A stretch of 64,000 nt of DNA from Candidatus Symbiopectobacterium sp. 'North America'. GTDB lineage: Bacteria > Pseudomonadota > Gammaproteobacteria > Enterobacterales > Enterobacteriaceae. Location: assembly GCF_015762685.1 (NCBI RefSeq), contig NZ_PEHF01000095.1, positions 62,001 to 126,000 of the forward strand. The letters run 5' to 3'. Below the pieces are notes generated by a model. It was not told the DNA's origin. It did not search any database and saw nothing but the letters and a program-made list of their open reading frames with translations. Below, piece by piece: positions 52,436 through 63,470 of the stretch. Position numbers and translations under genes: made by a program. Positions within the stretch are counted from its first letter, which is position 1; each line of letters starts with the position of its first letter.

Positions 52436-54913
52436 CTAGAGCGTCAGCTCGCAGTGCGTACCAGCCACGCTCCAGACATCGGGGTCAAGGGTGCGGCCTT
52501 GCGCCTCCACGCGGCCATCCGGCAGAAAGCGCACTTCACCGTAGACCGGATCGAGGACGCGCAGGGTGTCATCGGCCTCGTGTTGCACGGTGAGATCAGC
52601 GAAAGTCTGCGTAAAGCTGTCCAGCGATTGAATGTCTGCGGCATCATTCAGACGCACCAGCCAGGTGGTTGTTTTGCCGTGCTGCTGTACTTCACAGTGG
52701 CGCGTCGGGCCGGTTTCCACAATGTGGAAAGACTGAGAGCCGAACAACAGCGCCATGCCAGTTTCACTTTGCAACGCGATGCGCTAAGGGTTGATACGCA
52801 CATCGCTAAAAATATGCTGCGGCAGCCAGGCGTGGGTGAACGTCGGTTGCCCTTCGTGGGGGGTGAAAGTCAGCACCACTAGCCCACGATATTGCTGGAC
52901 GCGCGGTAGCGTACCGCAACCGCCCCAGTAGGAGGGTCTGCCGAATCCGCCGTGTATGGTTTCGCCGGGATGGTTGATCCACACCTGCGCTTCGGGAATA
53001 TCACCAATGCGCAGATGCAACGGCGTCTCCTTATATCCCCATTCGCCTCAGCGATAACCAGCAATGGAGCCCGTTGGTTTTGTAGTGGTACAGTTTGGCG
53101 ATGCGGTTAGCCCCTTGGGCAAAGCACCACTCTTGCGCCGTCGCTTTCTGCCATACCGCAACCTAAGCCAGTGCCGGATCGAGGGTCAAACCGTGGTCGC
53201 GCAGCAGTAGCGCCAACTGCGGCAAAGCGTGGAAGCGGCAGCCGTAGTTGCCTTTGCCCCACAGCAGGCGGGAAATTGCGGCCAGCTCCAATGAGCGTCC
53301 GGCGCGCAGCGTGTGTTCGTAAGAGCGTCCCTGAGAGGCGGTCAGCATGCCCTGATGACAGGAGTGGGCGATTTGCTCAATCAACCGCTGGATAGCGCGG
53401 CGGCTGCGTGCGGCAATATCGGCGTCGGGAGAAAGCGCGGCCAACGCGGTCAACCCTTTCAAATACACTGGGAAATAGGGGGCAGAGTTCCACTCGGCCA
53501 TCTCGCAGGATTCAAAATGGGTGAGCCAATCGAGCACCCGCTGCTTGCCGGCGGCAGCCTGCTGGTTCCCGCTGCGGTTGGCACGCATGAACGTGGCCTG
53601 TGGGAAAAAGCTACCCGCCAGATAGGCGGCAGTGTGAAACAGCAGCGCATGGTTTTCCGAGAAGTACCACTGCACGTCGTTGCCCGGTTCATCCATCCAG
53701 TAGCGGAAATGCAGAATGGCGGCATCGATTTTTTCCCGGGTGGCCGGTGCGATGGCATCACCCCAGGCGATGCGGCACCACAGCAACGGCACCAGCGTGA
53801 AATCGGCACAGTCATGACAATCCAGCACCGAAGGCAATACCCCTTCCAGCATGGCGTGGGTTTCCTCATCGGCCATGCCGCAGGCCAGTCTGGCCAACGC
53901 TTTAACACTGCTGTACTCCCTTGCGTGGCGACCGTGTGCAGCGCTTCGGCAATACGCGCGGCTAAGGTCTCTGGCACAACCTGCTGCGCGGTGGCATGAC
54001 AAATCTCGACGCCAAGGGTGCGGCTTATTGATAACTCTCCGCTGGAGAGCGTAATCACGAAGTTGCGGAAATCCGCTGGGAGCTGCGCCGTATTGGCGAT
54101 ACGCGCTATCTGTTGGCCCGGACGCAATTCAGTTTCCAACTCAATAGGTCTATCCAGCGAAATAAAATCGCCCAGTACGCGGCAGGCGATGGTCAGCGGC
54201 CGGGTCGCAGGCGCAGGGAAGCAGAGGTTGATATCCCCGTGGCTGTAGGCGGAGTATTCGAAGGACATCCCTTCCAATAGCGTCTCCATTTCAGCGACTC
54301 CCTGTGCAGCAATCGGTGAGATCAGCGCCACATTAACCGGTATGCCCGCCACGTAATCGAGTTGGAAGAAAAAGCGAATATCCCGTTCTGCTAGATCGTC
54401 AAACCAGACCCTAACATCGTTTAGCCCTGATGTTAAGGAAACTGTGACCTCAATGGCGTTTTCCAGATTGCGCTGGTAGGCGGCGCTCCAGGCGACATCT
54501 TCGCCATTAACCTGCACAATACCGCCGCCGCAGGTGGTGAAACGCAGGGTCACCTCACCGGCGGTTTCGGCTTCCAGCCAGGTTTGTGTCCAGGCACCGA
54601 TGCGGGTAGGGCGGAACCAGAAACCAGAAAGGTCTACGCGGTCAGAGCCGAAGGGGAACCACCATCGCGTCAGCTCGAACGCGCCGAACGGCTGTGGTTT
54701 CTTCTCCAGATAGCGCTGCTGGAAGTCTACCCGGCAAGGATAGGTATGCGGAATGAAGTTTTTCTTTTTACTCAGGAAGAAAAACGGGTCCATGTCACCC
54801 TGCATGGGAACATCGGGTACGTCATAACGTTGGCTGACGATATCGGAATAGTGCCAGTAACGAATCGCGTCACCCTGTTGCAAAGCGCGGCGATACATCT
54901 TGTTAGTGTTCAT
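52436..54913 (-). pseudogene. Broken heparinase II/III-family polysaccharide lyase gene
   Basis: A recognisable large lyase. It has an N-terminal jelly-roll-like region from MNTNKMYRRALQQGDAIRYW. An alpha/alpha-toroid carries WYFSENHALLFHTAAYLAGSFFPQ, with the Asn-His typical of the family. A C-terminal beta-sandwich ends PDVWSVAGTHCELTL. Lesions: a frameshift near 53930 (after LHTVATQ); TAG at 53163-53165 (DPALA-stop-VAVWQKA); a frameshift plus TGA at 53048-53050 (GYR-stop-GEWGY); TAG at 52784-52786 (RINP-stop-RIALQ). It would have attacked uronate-containing polysaccharide. At least five lesions make revival impossible. Confidence 0.88.
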
Positions 54914-54948
54914 TTATTATTCCCCGGATCACAATGCGTTTAGATCAT

Positions 54949-55629
54949 TTATTCCGCAATACGGATGCCTTCACTTAAACACAATATGGCAAGCGACTGC
55001 CCGTAGGCGGTGGGTTGCAGCGGTATCTCTTTATAAAAATCAAGCGTGCGCCCTATGCAAGTACCGTACGAGACATTCTGCACCGTGCCTTGCACATCGA
55101 TATTCTGGCGCACTGCCTGTAACGCTTTTTCCCCCGCCGCCAGCCAGCGTTCATCACCCAAGCCCAGGCGTGCGCCTTTCAGCAAGCCGTAGCCAAAACC
55201 GGCGGTAGCGAAAATCTCTTCGTAACTGTCAGGGTGGTCCAACAGGGTATGTCAGGCACCGCTTTCGGCTTGCAGATCGATCAGGGTGTTCACCTGCGCG
55301 TTGAGGCACTCCAACAGATAGAGACGCACACCGTTGTCGATAGGGGCAATCTCCAGCAGGTCGAGAATTCCAACGGTGATCCACGCGTTGCCACGCGCCC
55401 AGCGGGCTTGCGCAAAATTGCTCTTTTGCGCAAAGCTCCAGCCGTGATACCACAGGCGGAATAGACCGTACAGGCCCACGCCCTGCGGCCATTCCTTACG
55501 GTTGAAAGAGATATAATCTCCCGGCGTACCATCCAGGTTGGGCTCATGAAAACGGCCTCCGTCTTTCAGGCCGATAGTGCCTGCTATCAGGGCATCTAAC
55601 TGTGCGTTCAGTGTGGTGTTGCTGCTCAT
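54949..55629 (-). pseudogene. Internally deleted GH88/GH105-type unsaturated uronyl hydrolase gene
   Basis: The N-terminal part (MSSNTTLNAQLDALIAG, DGTPGDYISFNRKEWPQGVGLYGLFRL) joins directly to the catalytic C-terminal part (WYHGWSFAQKSNFAQARWARGNAWI). The family of about 350-370 residues has roughly 120 more residues at this point, so a large in-frame internal deletion is inferred. TGA at 55252-55254 replaces the tryptophan expected in ESGAWHTLLDHP. The frame then continues through SYEEIFATAGFGYGLLKGARLG to 54949. The enzyme would cleave unsaturated uronic acid ends released by a lyase. Upstream of the heparinase gene, same direction. Confidence 0.8.
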
Positions 55630-55839
55630 TGCGTCAGTTTTCCCTTGATGAAATAGTGCGCCTTGCAAATGGTGTAGCATTTGCGCAAAACAATGCGCAA
55701 TACGAAAATTTTTTGCGTTAATGTTTTGTGATTTTGATTAACTTTTTGGCTGGGGACGTGCCGACCAGGTTTTTTTTATTTATTAAAATAACCGGTTATG
55801 ATGACGTTATCTGAGGCAGAGAAACGGCAGCGAGAAGCG

Positions 55840-56737
55840 ATGAAAGTCACGCTGGAAGAGTTGCAAGCGTTTGTAGTGGTCATCGACAGCGGGTCGATTA
55901 CGGCAGCGGCAGAGCAGTTGGGGCAGACAGCCTCCGGTATCAGTCGTGCGCTGCGTCGGCTGGAAACCAAGTTGGATACTACGCTGTTGCACCGTACCAC
56001 ACGCCGTCTGGCGTTATCACAGGAAAGCGAGCTGTTTTTGGCGCAGGCGCGTGAAGGGATCGCGTCAGTTGAACAGGCAGAAGAGTCGATGGCCGTCGGG
56101 CGTGAGCAGCCCTGTGGTACGTTGCGTGTTAATGCTGCGTTCCCGTTTATGCAACATGCCATTGTTGCCCCTTATCCCTGAATTTCGCCACATTTACCCG
56201 CATATTCAGCTACAACTGAACACCGATGACGTCTTTATTGATTTACTGGAGCAGCATACTGACATTGCAATCCGCATTGACACCCTGCGGGATTCCAGTA
56301 TCCATGCCCGTTTGCTGGGCAGCACGCGCACGCGGATCTTGGCCAGCCCCGATTATTTGCAACGCCACAGCGTGCCGCAGACCGTAGAAGCGCTGGATAA
56401 TCACGTATTATTCGGTTTCACCCATGTGGATGCGCTCAATGTCTGGCCGGTGCGTAAAGCCAACGGTGAGTTGTACCGCATCAAACCCGCGCTGGTGGCC
56501 TCGAGCGGTGAAACGCTGCGCCAACTGGCGCTGCGCGGGGAGGGGATCGTCCGCTTGTCTGATTTTATGACACAGGACGATCAGAAAAGCGGACGATTAG
56601 TGCCGGTGTTGGCGCAACAGACGATTGAAACGCGCATGCCGGTGAACGCGGTTTAATACCGCAACACCAAGCTGACGGCGCGTATCAGCTGTTTTCTCGA
56701 TTTTCTCAGCGAGAAGATGGCGCACCAGTTGCTTTAG
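55840..56737 (+). pseudogene. Broken LysR-family regulator gene
   Basis: An N-terminal winged HTH (VTLEELQAFVVVIDSGSITAAAEQLGQTASGISRALRRLE) is followed by the effector domain. A frameshift near 56163 (NAAFPFMQHAIVAP) moves LIPEFRHIYPHIQLQL into another frame. A TAA at 56654-56656 replaces a codon in the conserved NAVxYRNTKL, with the tail continuing to TAG at 56735-56737. ATG 55840 fits the family start; an ATG 14 codons earlier is possible. It diverges from the hydrolase gene and may have regulated it, or mdaB, with which it is convergent. Confidence 0.88.
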
Positions 56738-56744
56738 GTGGTGT

Positions 56745-57326
56745 TCAGGCGAATACGCGGGTCAAATGTTCTAGGCATTCAGCCAGATAGCGATCCACCT
56801 CTGGTTGCTTGATCACATCATTGCAGATAAAGGTCGGCAGCGGCGACAGGCCGATAAACTGGTTGGCTTTGTGGAACGGCAGGTAAACGCCATCAACACC
56901 GACACCGTGAAAGAACTCGTCGAGATCGGTAAAGGCTTCCAACAGCGGGTTCCAAGTCAGGGACAGCATATAATTCCGCCCTTGCAGCAGACCGCCGGAA
57001 CCGTATTTTTTGCTGGCGTCTGAGCGGGTGCGGCCATCGCTGGCATACAGCGATCCGTGACCGTGAGTAAACACCTCATCGACGTATTTCTTCAGGATCC
57101 ACGGCACGTCCATCCACTATCCCGGCATTTGATAAATGACGGTGTCTGCCCACAGAAAGCGCTGTACCTCCTCGTCCAGATTGTAGCCCTGATCGACGTG
57201 AGTCACCTCTACGTTATGGCCCTGTTCGCTAAGCAAGGTGGCGGTAAAATTCGCGAGCGTGTTGTTCAATTGGCCCTTAGAGTGACCAAAGTATTTGCTG
57301 GCGTTGATCAGCAGAATGTTTTGCAT
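56745..57326 (-). pseudogene. mdaB: NADPH-quinone oxidoreductase gene mdaB interrupted by one amber codon
   Basis: A 194-codon flavodoxin-fold gene matching MdaB (MQNILLINASKYFGHSKGQLNNTL, HGSLYASDGRTRSDASKKYGSGG, FHGVGVDGVYLPFHKANQFIG). A single TAG at 57117-57119 replaces one tryptophan of the conserved QMPGWWM. No other lesion was seen, so a single reversion or suppression would restore the full protein. MdaB reduces quinones by two electrons; in E. coli it also lies near parC. Confidence 0.88.
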
Positions 57327-57473
57327 GGTGACGATGATCCCGATTGCTTAATGAAAGTAAGGCAGTGTAGTGCGCAGACTTAGGATGAAAAACGGGGGTA
57401 ATGGCACAACACTCTTGACTGGCAGTCAATAAATCAAGGATGTTATGCCCCGTGAGTCAGGCAACCAATAAGT

Positions 57474-57512
57474 AAAAAGGGCAGTAAAACCAACGTATCG
57501 GCTTTCCTGCCC
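57474..57512 (-). terminator. Rho-independent terminator downstream of the TonB receptor remnant
   Basis: On the minus strand GGGCAG and CTGCCC pair around a 22-nt loop, followed by TTTTTACTT. Confidence 0.65.
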
Positions 57513-57563
57513 TGACAAGGACGCGTTTTGCGTTTATCTCACTTCACGCAATAAACACGCTGA

Positions 57564-59949
57564 TTAGAAATCGACGCTCATGCCCAATTGGAAGGTGCGT
57601 CCCGGTGCAATGGACAACTGCTGATCGTAATAATGTGCGTTATTGGGATCGGTATTGGTCGGTGCCTCAATGTTGCGGCTGTTCTGGTAATCCCAATATT
57701 TACGGTCAGTCAGGTTGTAAATACCGCCGTTGACGCGCACGTTTTTGGTAATGCGATAGTACGCGGTCAAATCCACCAAACCATAGCCCGGCACGCGCAT
57801 AAAAGGTGTAATTGTCGGAGCCAAGCACATTACCGTTGCCCACGCGTTTACGGCCTGCGGCATAATCGGCGGTTTTTCCTTTGGTAAAGGTGGTGATCAA
57901 CGCAGCGCCATAGTGTTGCTCGGATCGTCATAGGCCAGCCCAACCACGGCTTTTTGTGGCGTGACGGTATCGAGATTGACGTAGCGGTCACCGGAGGCGC
58001 TGGATTTCGAGGCACCCTGGGTATAGCCGTAAGCCAGACGGGCGCTGAACCCTTTGGCCTGTTCAAACCAGGTGCCCAGTTCGAAACGTGCACTCAGCTC
58101 GCCACCGTAGATATAGGCTTTATCGCGGTTTTCGGTGAGATAGAGGGTACTGATGGTGTTTGGCAGATTGGCAAACAGGTCGGGATTTCCTGCACGGCGA
58201 TAGTAGCCATTGGCGATAAAGTTTTTGTAATCGTTATAGAATGCGGCAGCGCTAAGCGTTACCCCGTCCACAATACGGCCTTTCAGCCCCAGCTCATAGT
58301 TATCGCTGGTTTCGGTTTTCAGATTAGGATCGCCGATCGTGGCATAAGAGCTTGAGGTGCCCATATAACCCAAGGACCAGGCACCATACAGTTGCCCGGC
58401 GTTCGGGAACTGAGCGCCGCGCTTATACTGAACATAGGCCAGCAGATCCGGTTTCAGATTGTACTGGAAGGTCAGCGCAGGCAAGATCTGGCCGTCAGAG
58501 TTGGTGCCGTACATATTGGCAGTGTTATTTGCCGTTACGTTGCCATTAATATTGGTAAACAGGTTATCGATATTTTCTGGCTTGGCGTGTTGCCAGGCGA
58601 AACGCACCGCAGGGATCACTGAGAAATCGCGCCCAGCCACATCCCAGGTCATCTTATCCTGCACAAAAGCACCAGCATTAATGATTTTGCTGTCTGCTTG
58701 AGGGCGGCCCAATTGAATAGGTAGCCCATCTGCCACAATGTTTTGTGCTGTCAGCGGTCTTTCGGATTCAGACTGGCGAATGTTTACACCATAGCTAAAT
58801 CGATGATTACGCCACTCTTTGGTCGCTTTGCTTTCCAGCCCAAGGGTGTTGGTATCGTAGCCGCTCCACACCTGAGTCGGTGACGCAGCATTGCTGATGG
58901 TGTAGTCGTGGGCTTCGGTTTTGCTAAAGAACAGTTTGCCGTTCAGGCTGTCAAACAGCAACCCGTCAGTTGGCGTATACAGATCGGCAACGCTCACGCC
59001 CCAGCGGCGCGTTTTGCTGTCCTGAAATGAGGTGCTGCCATCACGAGAAGAACTGCCAGAGGCGCTGACATTCCAGGTGGGGAAGTTGCTGTGGTTAAAC
59101 TTCTCGTAATACTCCACGGTGCCGGTTAGCTGGTGCAGGTCGGTTGTCTGCCAGATACCAGAGGCCAGCACAGCGTTGGAGTGCCAGTTGACCGGATTGC
59201 TGTTGATGGTAGCATCACTGTGATTTTCGGTTTCATTACCGTCACGGCGGCTGTAGACCACCACGCCTCGCAGGGTGTCGTCACCGCCAGCGGCGGTAAT
59301 CCCGTTGTGGAAACTGCGATCGGCGGAGTCATACCCGACCTGATAGCCAAAATAGCTGTGTTTATCGCTGCTGAGGAAGTTATCCGGCGATTTAGGCATA
59401 AATGAAACCGAGCCGCCAAAGGCATTATTGCTGTTAGACACGTCGGTAGCACCGGAGGCGATATCAACCGAGCCGTACAGGTAGGGATCTAGGTAATCAC
59501 CGCGGCCGATAACGGTGCTGCCTGCCTGAACGCGACCGCTTGGCGTTGAAGTACCGCGTCCCTGCGGGAAGTTCAACGTCATCGATATCGATAGAGACGC
59601 GATTGTTTTCCAGCCCGTGAATGTTGTAGCCGCTGTAGCCACCGCGATCGTAGCTGCTTTTGCCTGCGGTAGCCCCGGCGCTGACACCCGGTGCGCTCAC
59701 CAGCGGCTGATAGCGCATTATATTGCCGAAGGTATTACCACCTTCTTTCAAGAGGTCGTTGGCTGTAAGGGTGGTTTTCGTGCCCGCTTCTCGCTCCACG
59801 CGGGGAGAAAGTACCGTCATGGTGTCCTGGGACTCTTTCTGGGCAGTATCCGATTTGCCCTGCGCGCTTTGCGCCGCATTGGCACCAAATGCCAAGCCGG
59901 ACAGGACGCCGGTCAGCAAAATGTTATTCATATTCTTATGATTTAACAT
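57564..59949 (-). pseudogene. Broken TonB-dependent outer-membrane receptor gene (haem/hemoprotein type)
   Basis: A signal peptide (ILLTGVLSGLAFGANAAQ) and plug domain (TVLSPRVEREAGTKTTLTANDLL, GGYSGYNIHGLENNRVSIDID) are followed by a 22-strand-type barrel with a DPNLKTETSDNYELGLKG segment and the C-terminal signature GRTFQLGMSVDF. Frameshifts occur near 59570 (after DVELPAG), near 57900 (TMALR), and near 57795 (DNYTFYAR/VPGYGLVDL). The NLKxETS motif and length favour a haem/haemoglobin receptor, but the ligand is not certain. A Fur box lies upstream. No neighbouring haem transport genes. Confidence 0.85.
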
Positions 59950-60036
59950 GATAGAGCTCTTGGGTTCGCGATGGTTTGGGTTCGTAAAAATGGCAGTGCC
60001 GATATTGTCATAGGTGCGGTAGGATGCCGTGTATAG

Positions 60037-60055
60037 CTAAATGATAATCATTATC
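60037..60055. promoter_or_regulatory. Fur box upstream of the TonB receptor remnant
   Basis: ATGATAATCATTATC (60041-60055) matches the last 15 bases of the 19-bp Fur consensus; the first four bases are poor (16 of 19 overall). It lies about 90 bp upstream of the receptor start on the minus strand, in a 313-bp divergent gap before parC. No other feature seen in that gap. Confidence 0.75.
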
Positions 60056-60262
60056 ACAACAATTGCGGCATTAAGATTTCTTAATGCAGGAACTCAACGA
60101 CGATTGATGAAGTGTTAAGGGAGGAAGACACCTGAGGTTTGTGACAGTGGCTGGCAAGATGCTGTACTATCTGCGCATACATTACCGCGTGCGTTGCGGG
60201 AACTAAGCCTTTTAGATGACCTGTTTTGGCATGATCATTGAGTCACCGCGTAAGGATTATCG

Positions 60263-62521
60263 ATGAGTGAGATAACTCATGACGGCGCAGAACGTCTTGC
60301 GCTGCATATGTTTACAGAAAATGCGTACCTGAACTACTCCATGTACGTCATCATGGACAGGGCGCTGCCTTTTATTGGTGATGGCCTTAAGCCGGTGCAA
60401 CGCCGCATCGTGTATGCGATGTCGGAATTGGGATTGAGCGCCAGCGCCAAGTTTAAAAAATCCGCTCGTACCGTGGGGGACGTGCTGGGGAAATACCATC
60501 CGCACGGTGACAGCGCCTGCTATGAAGCAATGGTGCTGATGGCGCAGCCTTTCTCTTACCGCTATCCGCTGGTGGACGGTCAAGGGAACTGGGGGGCACC
60601 GGACCATCCGAAATCCTTTGCGGCGATGCGTTATACCGAATCGCGTCTCTCCAAATATGCCGAAGTGCTGCTGGGGGAGTTGGGGCAAGGCACCGTCGAG
60701 TACCAGCCCAACTTTGACGGCACCTTGCAGGAGCCGAAAATGTTGCCTGCGCGTTTGCCCAACATTTTACTTAACGGCACCACCGGCATTGCGGTCGGGA
60801 TGGCGACGGATATCCCGCCGCATAACGTGCGCGAAGTGGCGGCCGCCGCCGTTGCGCTGCTGGAAAAACCGGAATCATCGCTCGACGATCTGTTGCAGTT
60901 CGTCCAAGGGCCGGATTTTCCCACTGAAGCTGAAATCATCACGCCGCGTGATGAGCTGCGGCGCGTCTATGAGCAGGGGCGTGGTTCCGTGCGGATGCGT
61001 GCCTTGTGGAAGAAAGAAGACGGCGAAGTGGTGATCACTGGGTTGCCACATCAGGTCTCGGGGGCGAAAGTGTTAGAGCAGATCGCCAGCCAAATGCGAG
61101 CGAAAAAGCTGCCGATGATCGATGATTTACGCGATGAATCGGATCATGAAAATCCGACGCGTCTGGTGCTGGTGCCGCGATCTAACCGGATCGACCTCGA
61201 TCAGGTAATGAACCACCTGTTTGCCACCACCGATCTGGAAAAAAGCTACCGCATCAACATGAATATGATCGGTCTGGATAACCGTCCCGCCGTGAAAGGG
61301 CTGGTGGAGATCCTGAGCGAATGGCTGGTGTTCCGCCGTGATACAGTGCGCCGCCGCCTTAACTATCGTCTGGAAAAAGTGCTCAAGCGTTTGCACATTC
61401 TGCAAGGTTTGTTGATTGCGTTCCTGAACATTGATGACGTTATCCATATCATCCGCACCGAGGATGAGCCCAAAGCGGAACTGATGCGCCGCTATGGCCT
61501 GAGTGATACTCAGGCTGAAGCCATTCTGGAATTAAAATTGCGGCATTTGGCGCGCCTGGAAGAGATGAAAATCCGTGGCGAGCAACACGATTTGGAAAAA
61601 GAGCGCGATCAGCTTCAGGTGCTGCTGGCATCAGAATGCAAGCTTAACAACCTGCTGAAAAAAGAGATTCAGTCGGATGCTGAATTGTATGGCGACGATC
61701 GCCGTTCGCCGCTGCATGAGCGTGCGGAAGCCAAGGCCATGAGTGAGCACGATTTCGTACCGTCTGAACCGGTCACTATCGTGTTGTCAGAAATGGGCTG
61801 GGTGCGTAGCGCGAAAGGGCATGATATCGATCCTTCCGGGTTGAGCTTTAAAGCGGGCGATAGCTTCCGCGCCGCCGCGCGCGGCAAGAGCAACCAGCCG
61901 GTGGTGTTTATCGACTCAACGGGACGTAGCTATGCGCTCGATCCGATAACGTTGCCATCGGCGCGCGGTCAGGGTGAACCGCTGACGGGCAAACTGACGC
62001 CGCCGCCGAGTGCCAGTATTGAGCATGTGCTGATGGCCGCGGATGAACAGCGCCTGTTGATGGCGTCCGATGCTGGCTACGGGTTTGTTTGCACGTTCAA
62101 CGATCTGGTGGCGCACAACCGTGCCGGTAAGGCGATGATCACGCTGCCGGACAACACCAAAGCGCTGGCACCGATCGTGATAGAGCGAGAAGACGACCTG
62201 CTGATGGCGGTCACTGCGGCGGGTCGCGTGTTGGTGTTCCCGGTGTCCGATCTGCCCCAGTTGTCGAAAGGCAAAGGCAACAAGATCATCTCCATCTCCT
62301 CGGCGGACTTCGCGGAAGGCAAGGATCGCCTGGCTCTCCTGTTGGTGGTGTGGCCGCAAGCGACGGTGAAGCTGTATTCCGGTAAGCGCAAAATTGTGGT
62401 GCGTGCAAGCGAACATCACGGTGAGCGGGGCCGTAAAGGCACCCTGCTGCGTGGGCTGCAAAACATTGACCGCATTGAGGTTGATGCGCCTCCAGCGCCA
62501 AAGGATGACAGCGAGGAGTAA
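60263..62521 (+). CDS. parC: DNA topoisomerase IV subunit A (ParC)
   Basis: A 752-residue subunit with the catalytic tyrosine at residue 124 ([15 protein letters not shown]), the QRDR motif [13 protein letters not shown] with quinolone-relevant Ser84 and Glu88 in the wild-type state, the ISESxP-like tower region, and a C-terminal beta-pinwheel ([30 protein letters not shown]). Four extra N-terminal residues relative to E. coli. Ends GGEE-type acidic tail (DDSEE). Intact. Confidence 0.97.
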   Translation: MSEITHDGAERLALHMFTENAYLNYSMYVIMDRALPFIGDGLKPVQRRIVYAMSELGLSASAKFKKSARTVGDVLGKYHPHGDSACYEAMVLMAQPFSYRYPLVDGQGNWGAPDHPKSFAAMRYTESRLSKYAEVLLGELGQGTVEYQPNFDGTLQEPKMLPARLPNILLNGTTGIAVGMATDIPPHNVREVAAAAVALLEKPESSLDDLLQFVQGPDFPTEAEIITPRDELRRVYEQGRGSVRMRALWKKEDGEVVITGLPHQVSGAKVLEQIASQMRAKKLPMIDDLRDESDHENPTRLVLVPRSNRIDLDQVMNHLFATTDLEKSYRINMNMIGLDNRPAVKGLVEILSEWLVFRRDTVRRRLNYRLEKVLKRLHILQGLLIAFLNIDDVIHIIRTEDEPKAELMRRYGLSDTQAEAILELKLRHLARLEEMKIRGEQHDLEKERDQLQVLLASECKLNNLLKKEIQSDAELYGDDRRSPLHERAEAKAMSEHDFVPSEPVTIVLSEMGWVRSAKGHDIDPSGLSFKAGDSFRAAARGKSNQPVVFIDSTGRSYALDPITLPSARGQGEPLTGKLTPPPSASIEHVLMAADEQRLLMASDAGYGFVCTFNDLVAHNRAGKAMITLPDNTKALAPIVIEREDDLLMAVTAAGRVLVFPVSDLPQLSKGKGNKIISISSADFAEGKDRLALLLVVWPQATVKLYSGKRKIVVRASEHHGERGRKGTLLRGLQNIDRIEVDAPPAPKDDSEE

Positions 62522-62669
62522 TGCGCTGCCTGATATCACCCGATGGTGGTATCAGGCATCTCCCCCTTTGTTACCTGCCCGATGGCGCGGGTACCACGGC
62601 AAAGGATTACCCGTGTGTTTTATGCCGAAGTCGCTATACTAGCGGCGGCGGTTGGCTTATGAGGTCGTT

Positions 62670-63407
62670 ATGTTATTCATTATCCGTTTTGTTGTAGTGG
62701 TGATTCTTTCCATTCTGATTTGCCTGTTCGGTACGATTTACTGCCTGTTTAGCCCGAAGAATCCGCGCCACGTGGCGACTTTTGGTCATGCGTTTGGGCG
62801 GCTCTCGACCCTGTTTGGCCTAAAAGTAGAAGTCAGAGTGCCTGCGGATGCGGGAAACTATGGCAACTGCATTTACATTGCCAACCATCAGAACAACTAC
62901 GATATGGTGACGGCGGCAAATGCGGTGCAGCCTGGCACGGTTACGGTCGGTAAAAAAAGCCTGGTGTGGATCCCGTTCTTTGGTCCGCTCTACTGGCTGG
63001 CAGGTAACTTGCTGATTGACAGAGAAAACTGCGCCAAGGCGCACGGCACTATTGCGCAAGTCGTTCAACACATCAAAGAGCGCAATATTTCTGTCTGGAT
63101 GTTTCCAGAAGGCACGCGCAGCCGTGGTCGTGGGCTAATGCCGTTCAAGACCGGGGCGTTTTATGCCGCGATTAGTGCAGGCGTACCGATTGTGCCTATT
63201 TCTGTGACCGACACGCACAATAAAGTCAAACTGAACCGGTGGAATAACGGTCATGTTATCGTTGAAATGCTGCCACCGATTGACGCCTCTGCATACGGTA
63301 AAGAGAAGGTGCGAGAACTGGCCGCGCATTGTCATGATGTGATGGCGGCGCGTTTGGTTGAACTGAATGCTGAAGTGGCTGAGCGTGAGAAAGCGGCGAA
63401 GCGTTAA
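62670..63407 (+). CDS. plsC: 1-acyl-sn-glycerol-3-phosphate acyltransferase PlsC
   Basis: A 245-residue inner-membrane acyltransferase, same length as E. coli. An N-terminal transmembrane segment (IIRFVVVVILSILICLFG) is followed by the catalytic HX4D motif NHQNNYD and the FPEGTRSRGRG substrate motif. It makes phosphatidic acid. ATG 62670 follows GAGGTC; the upstream in-frame TTG is discounted. Precedes ftsP, as in E. coli. Confidence 0.96.
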   Translation: MLFIIRFVVVVILSILICLFGTIYCLFSPKNPRHVATFGHAFGRLSTLFGLKVEVRVPADAGNYGNCIYIANHQNNYDMVTAANAVQPGTVTVGKKSLVWIPFFGPLYWLAGNLLIDRENCAKAHGTIAQVVQHIKERNISVWMFPEGTRSRGRGLMPFKTGAFYAAISAGVPIVPISVTDTHNKVKLNRWNNGHVIVEMLPPIDASAYGKEKVRELAAHCHDVMAARLVELNAEVAEREKAAKR

Positions 63408-63470
63408 TGTTTTTTACGCCCTCTGCGTTGGCGGGCGTACACGGTTGGTTAGCAAGATTACGGAGTTTTT

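Noticed and set aside
49714-60000. Genomic island or prophage between parE and parC
   Set aside because: No integrase, attachment-site repeat, tRNA or phage gene was seen; it looks like ordinary accessory genes in decay.
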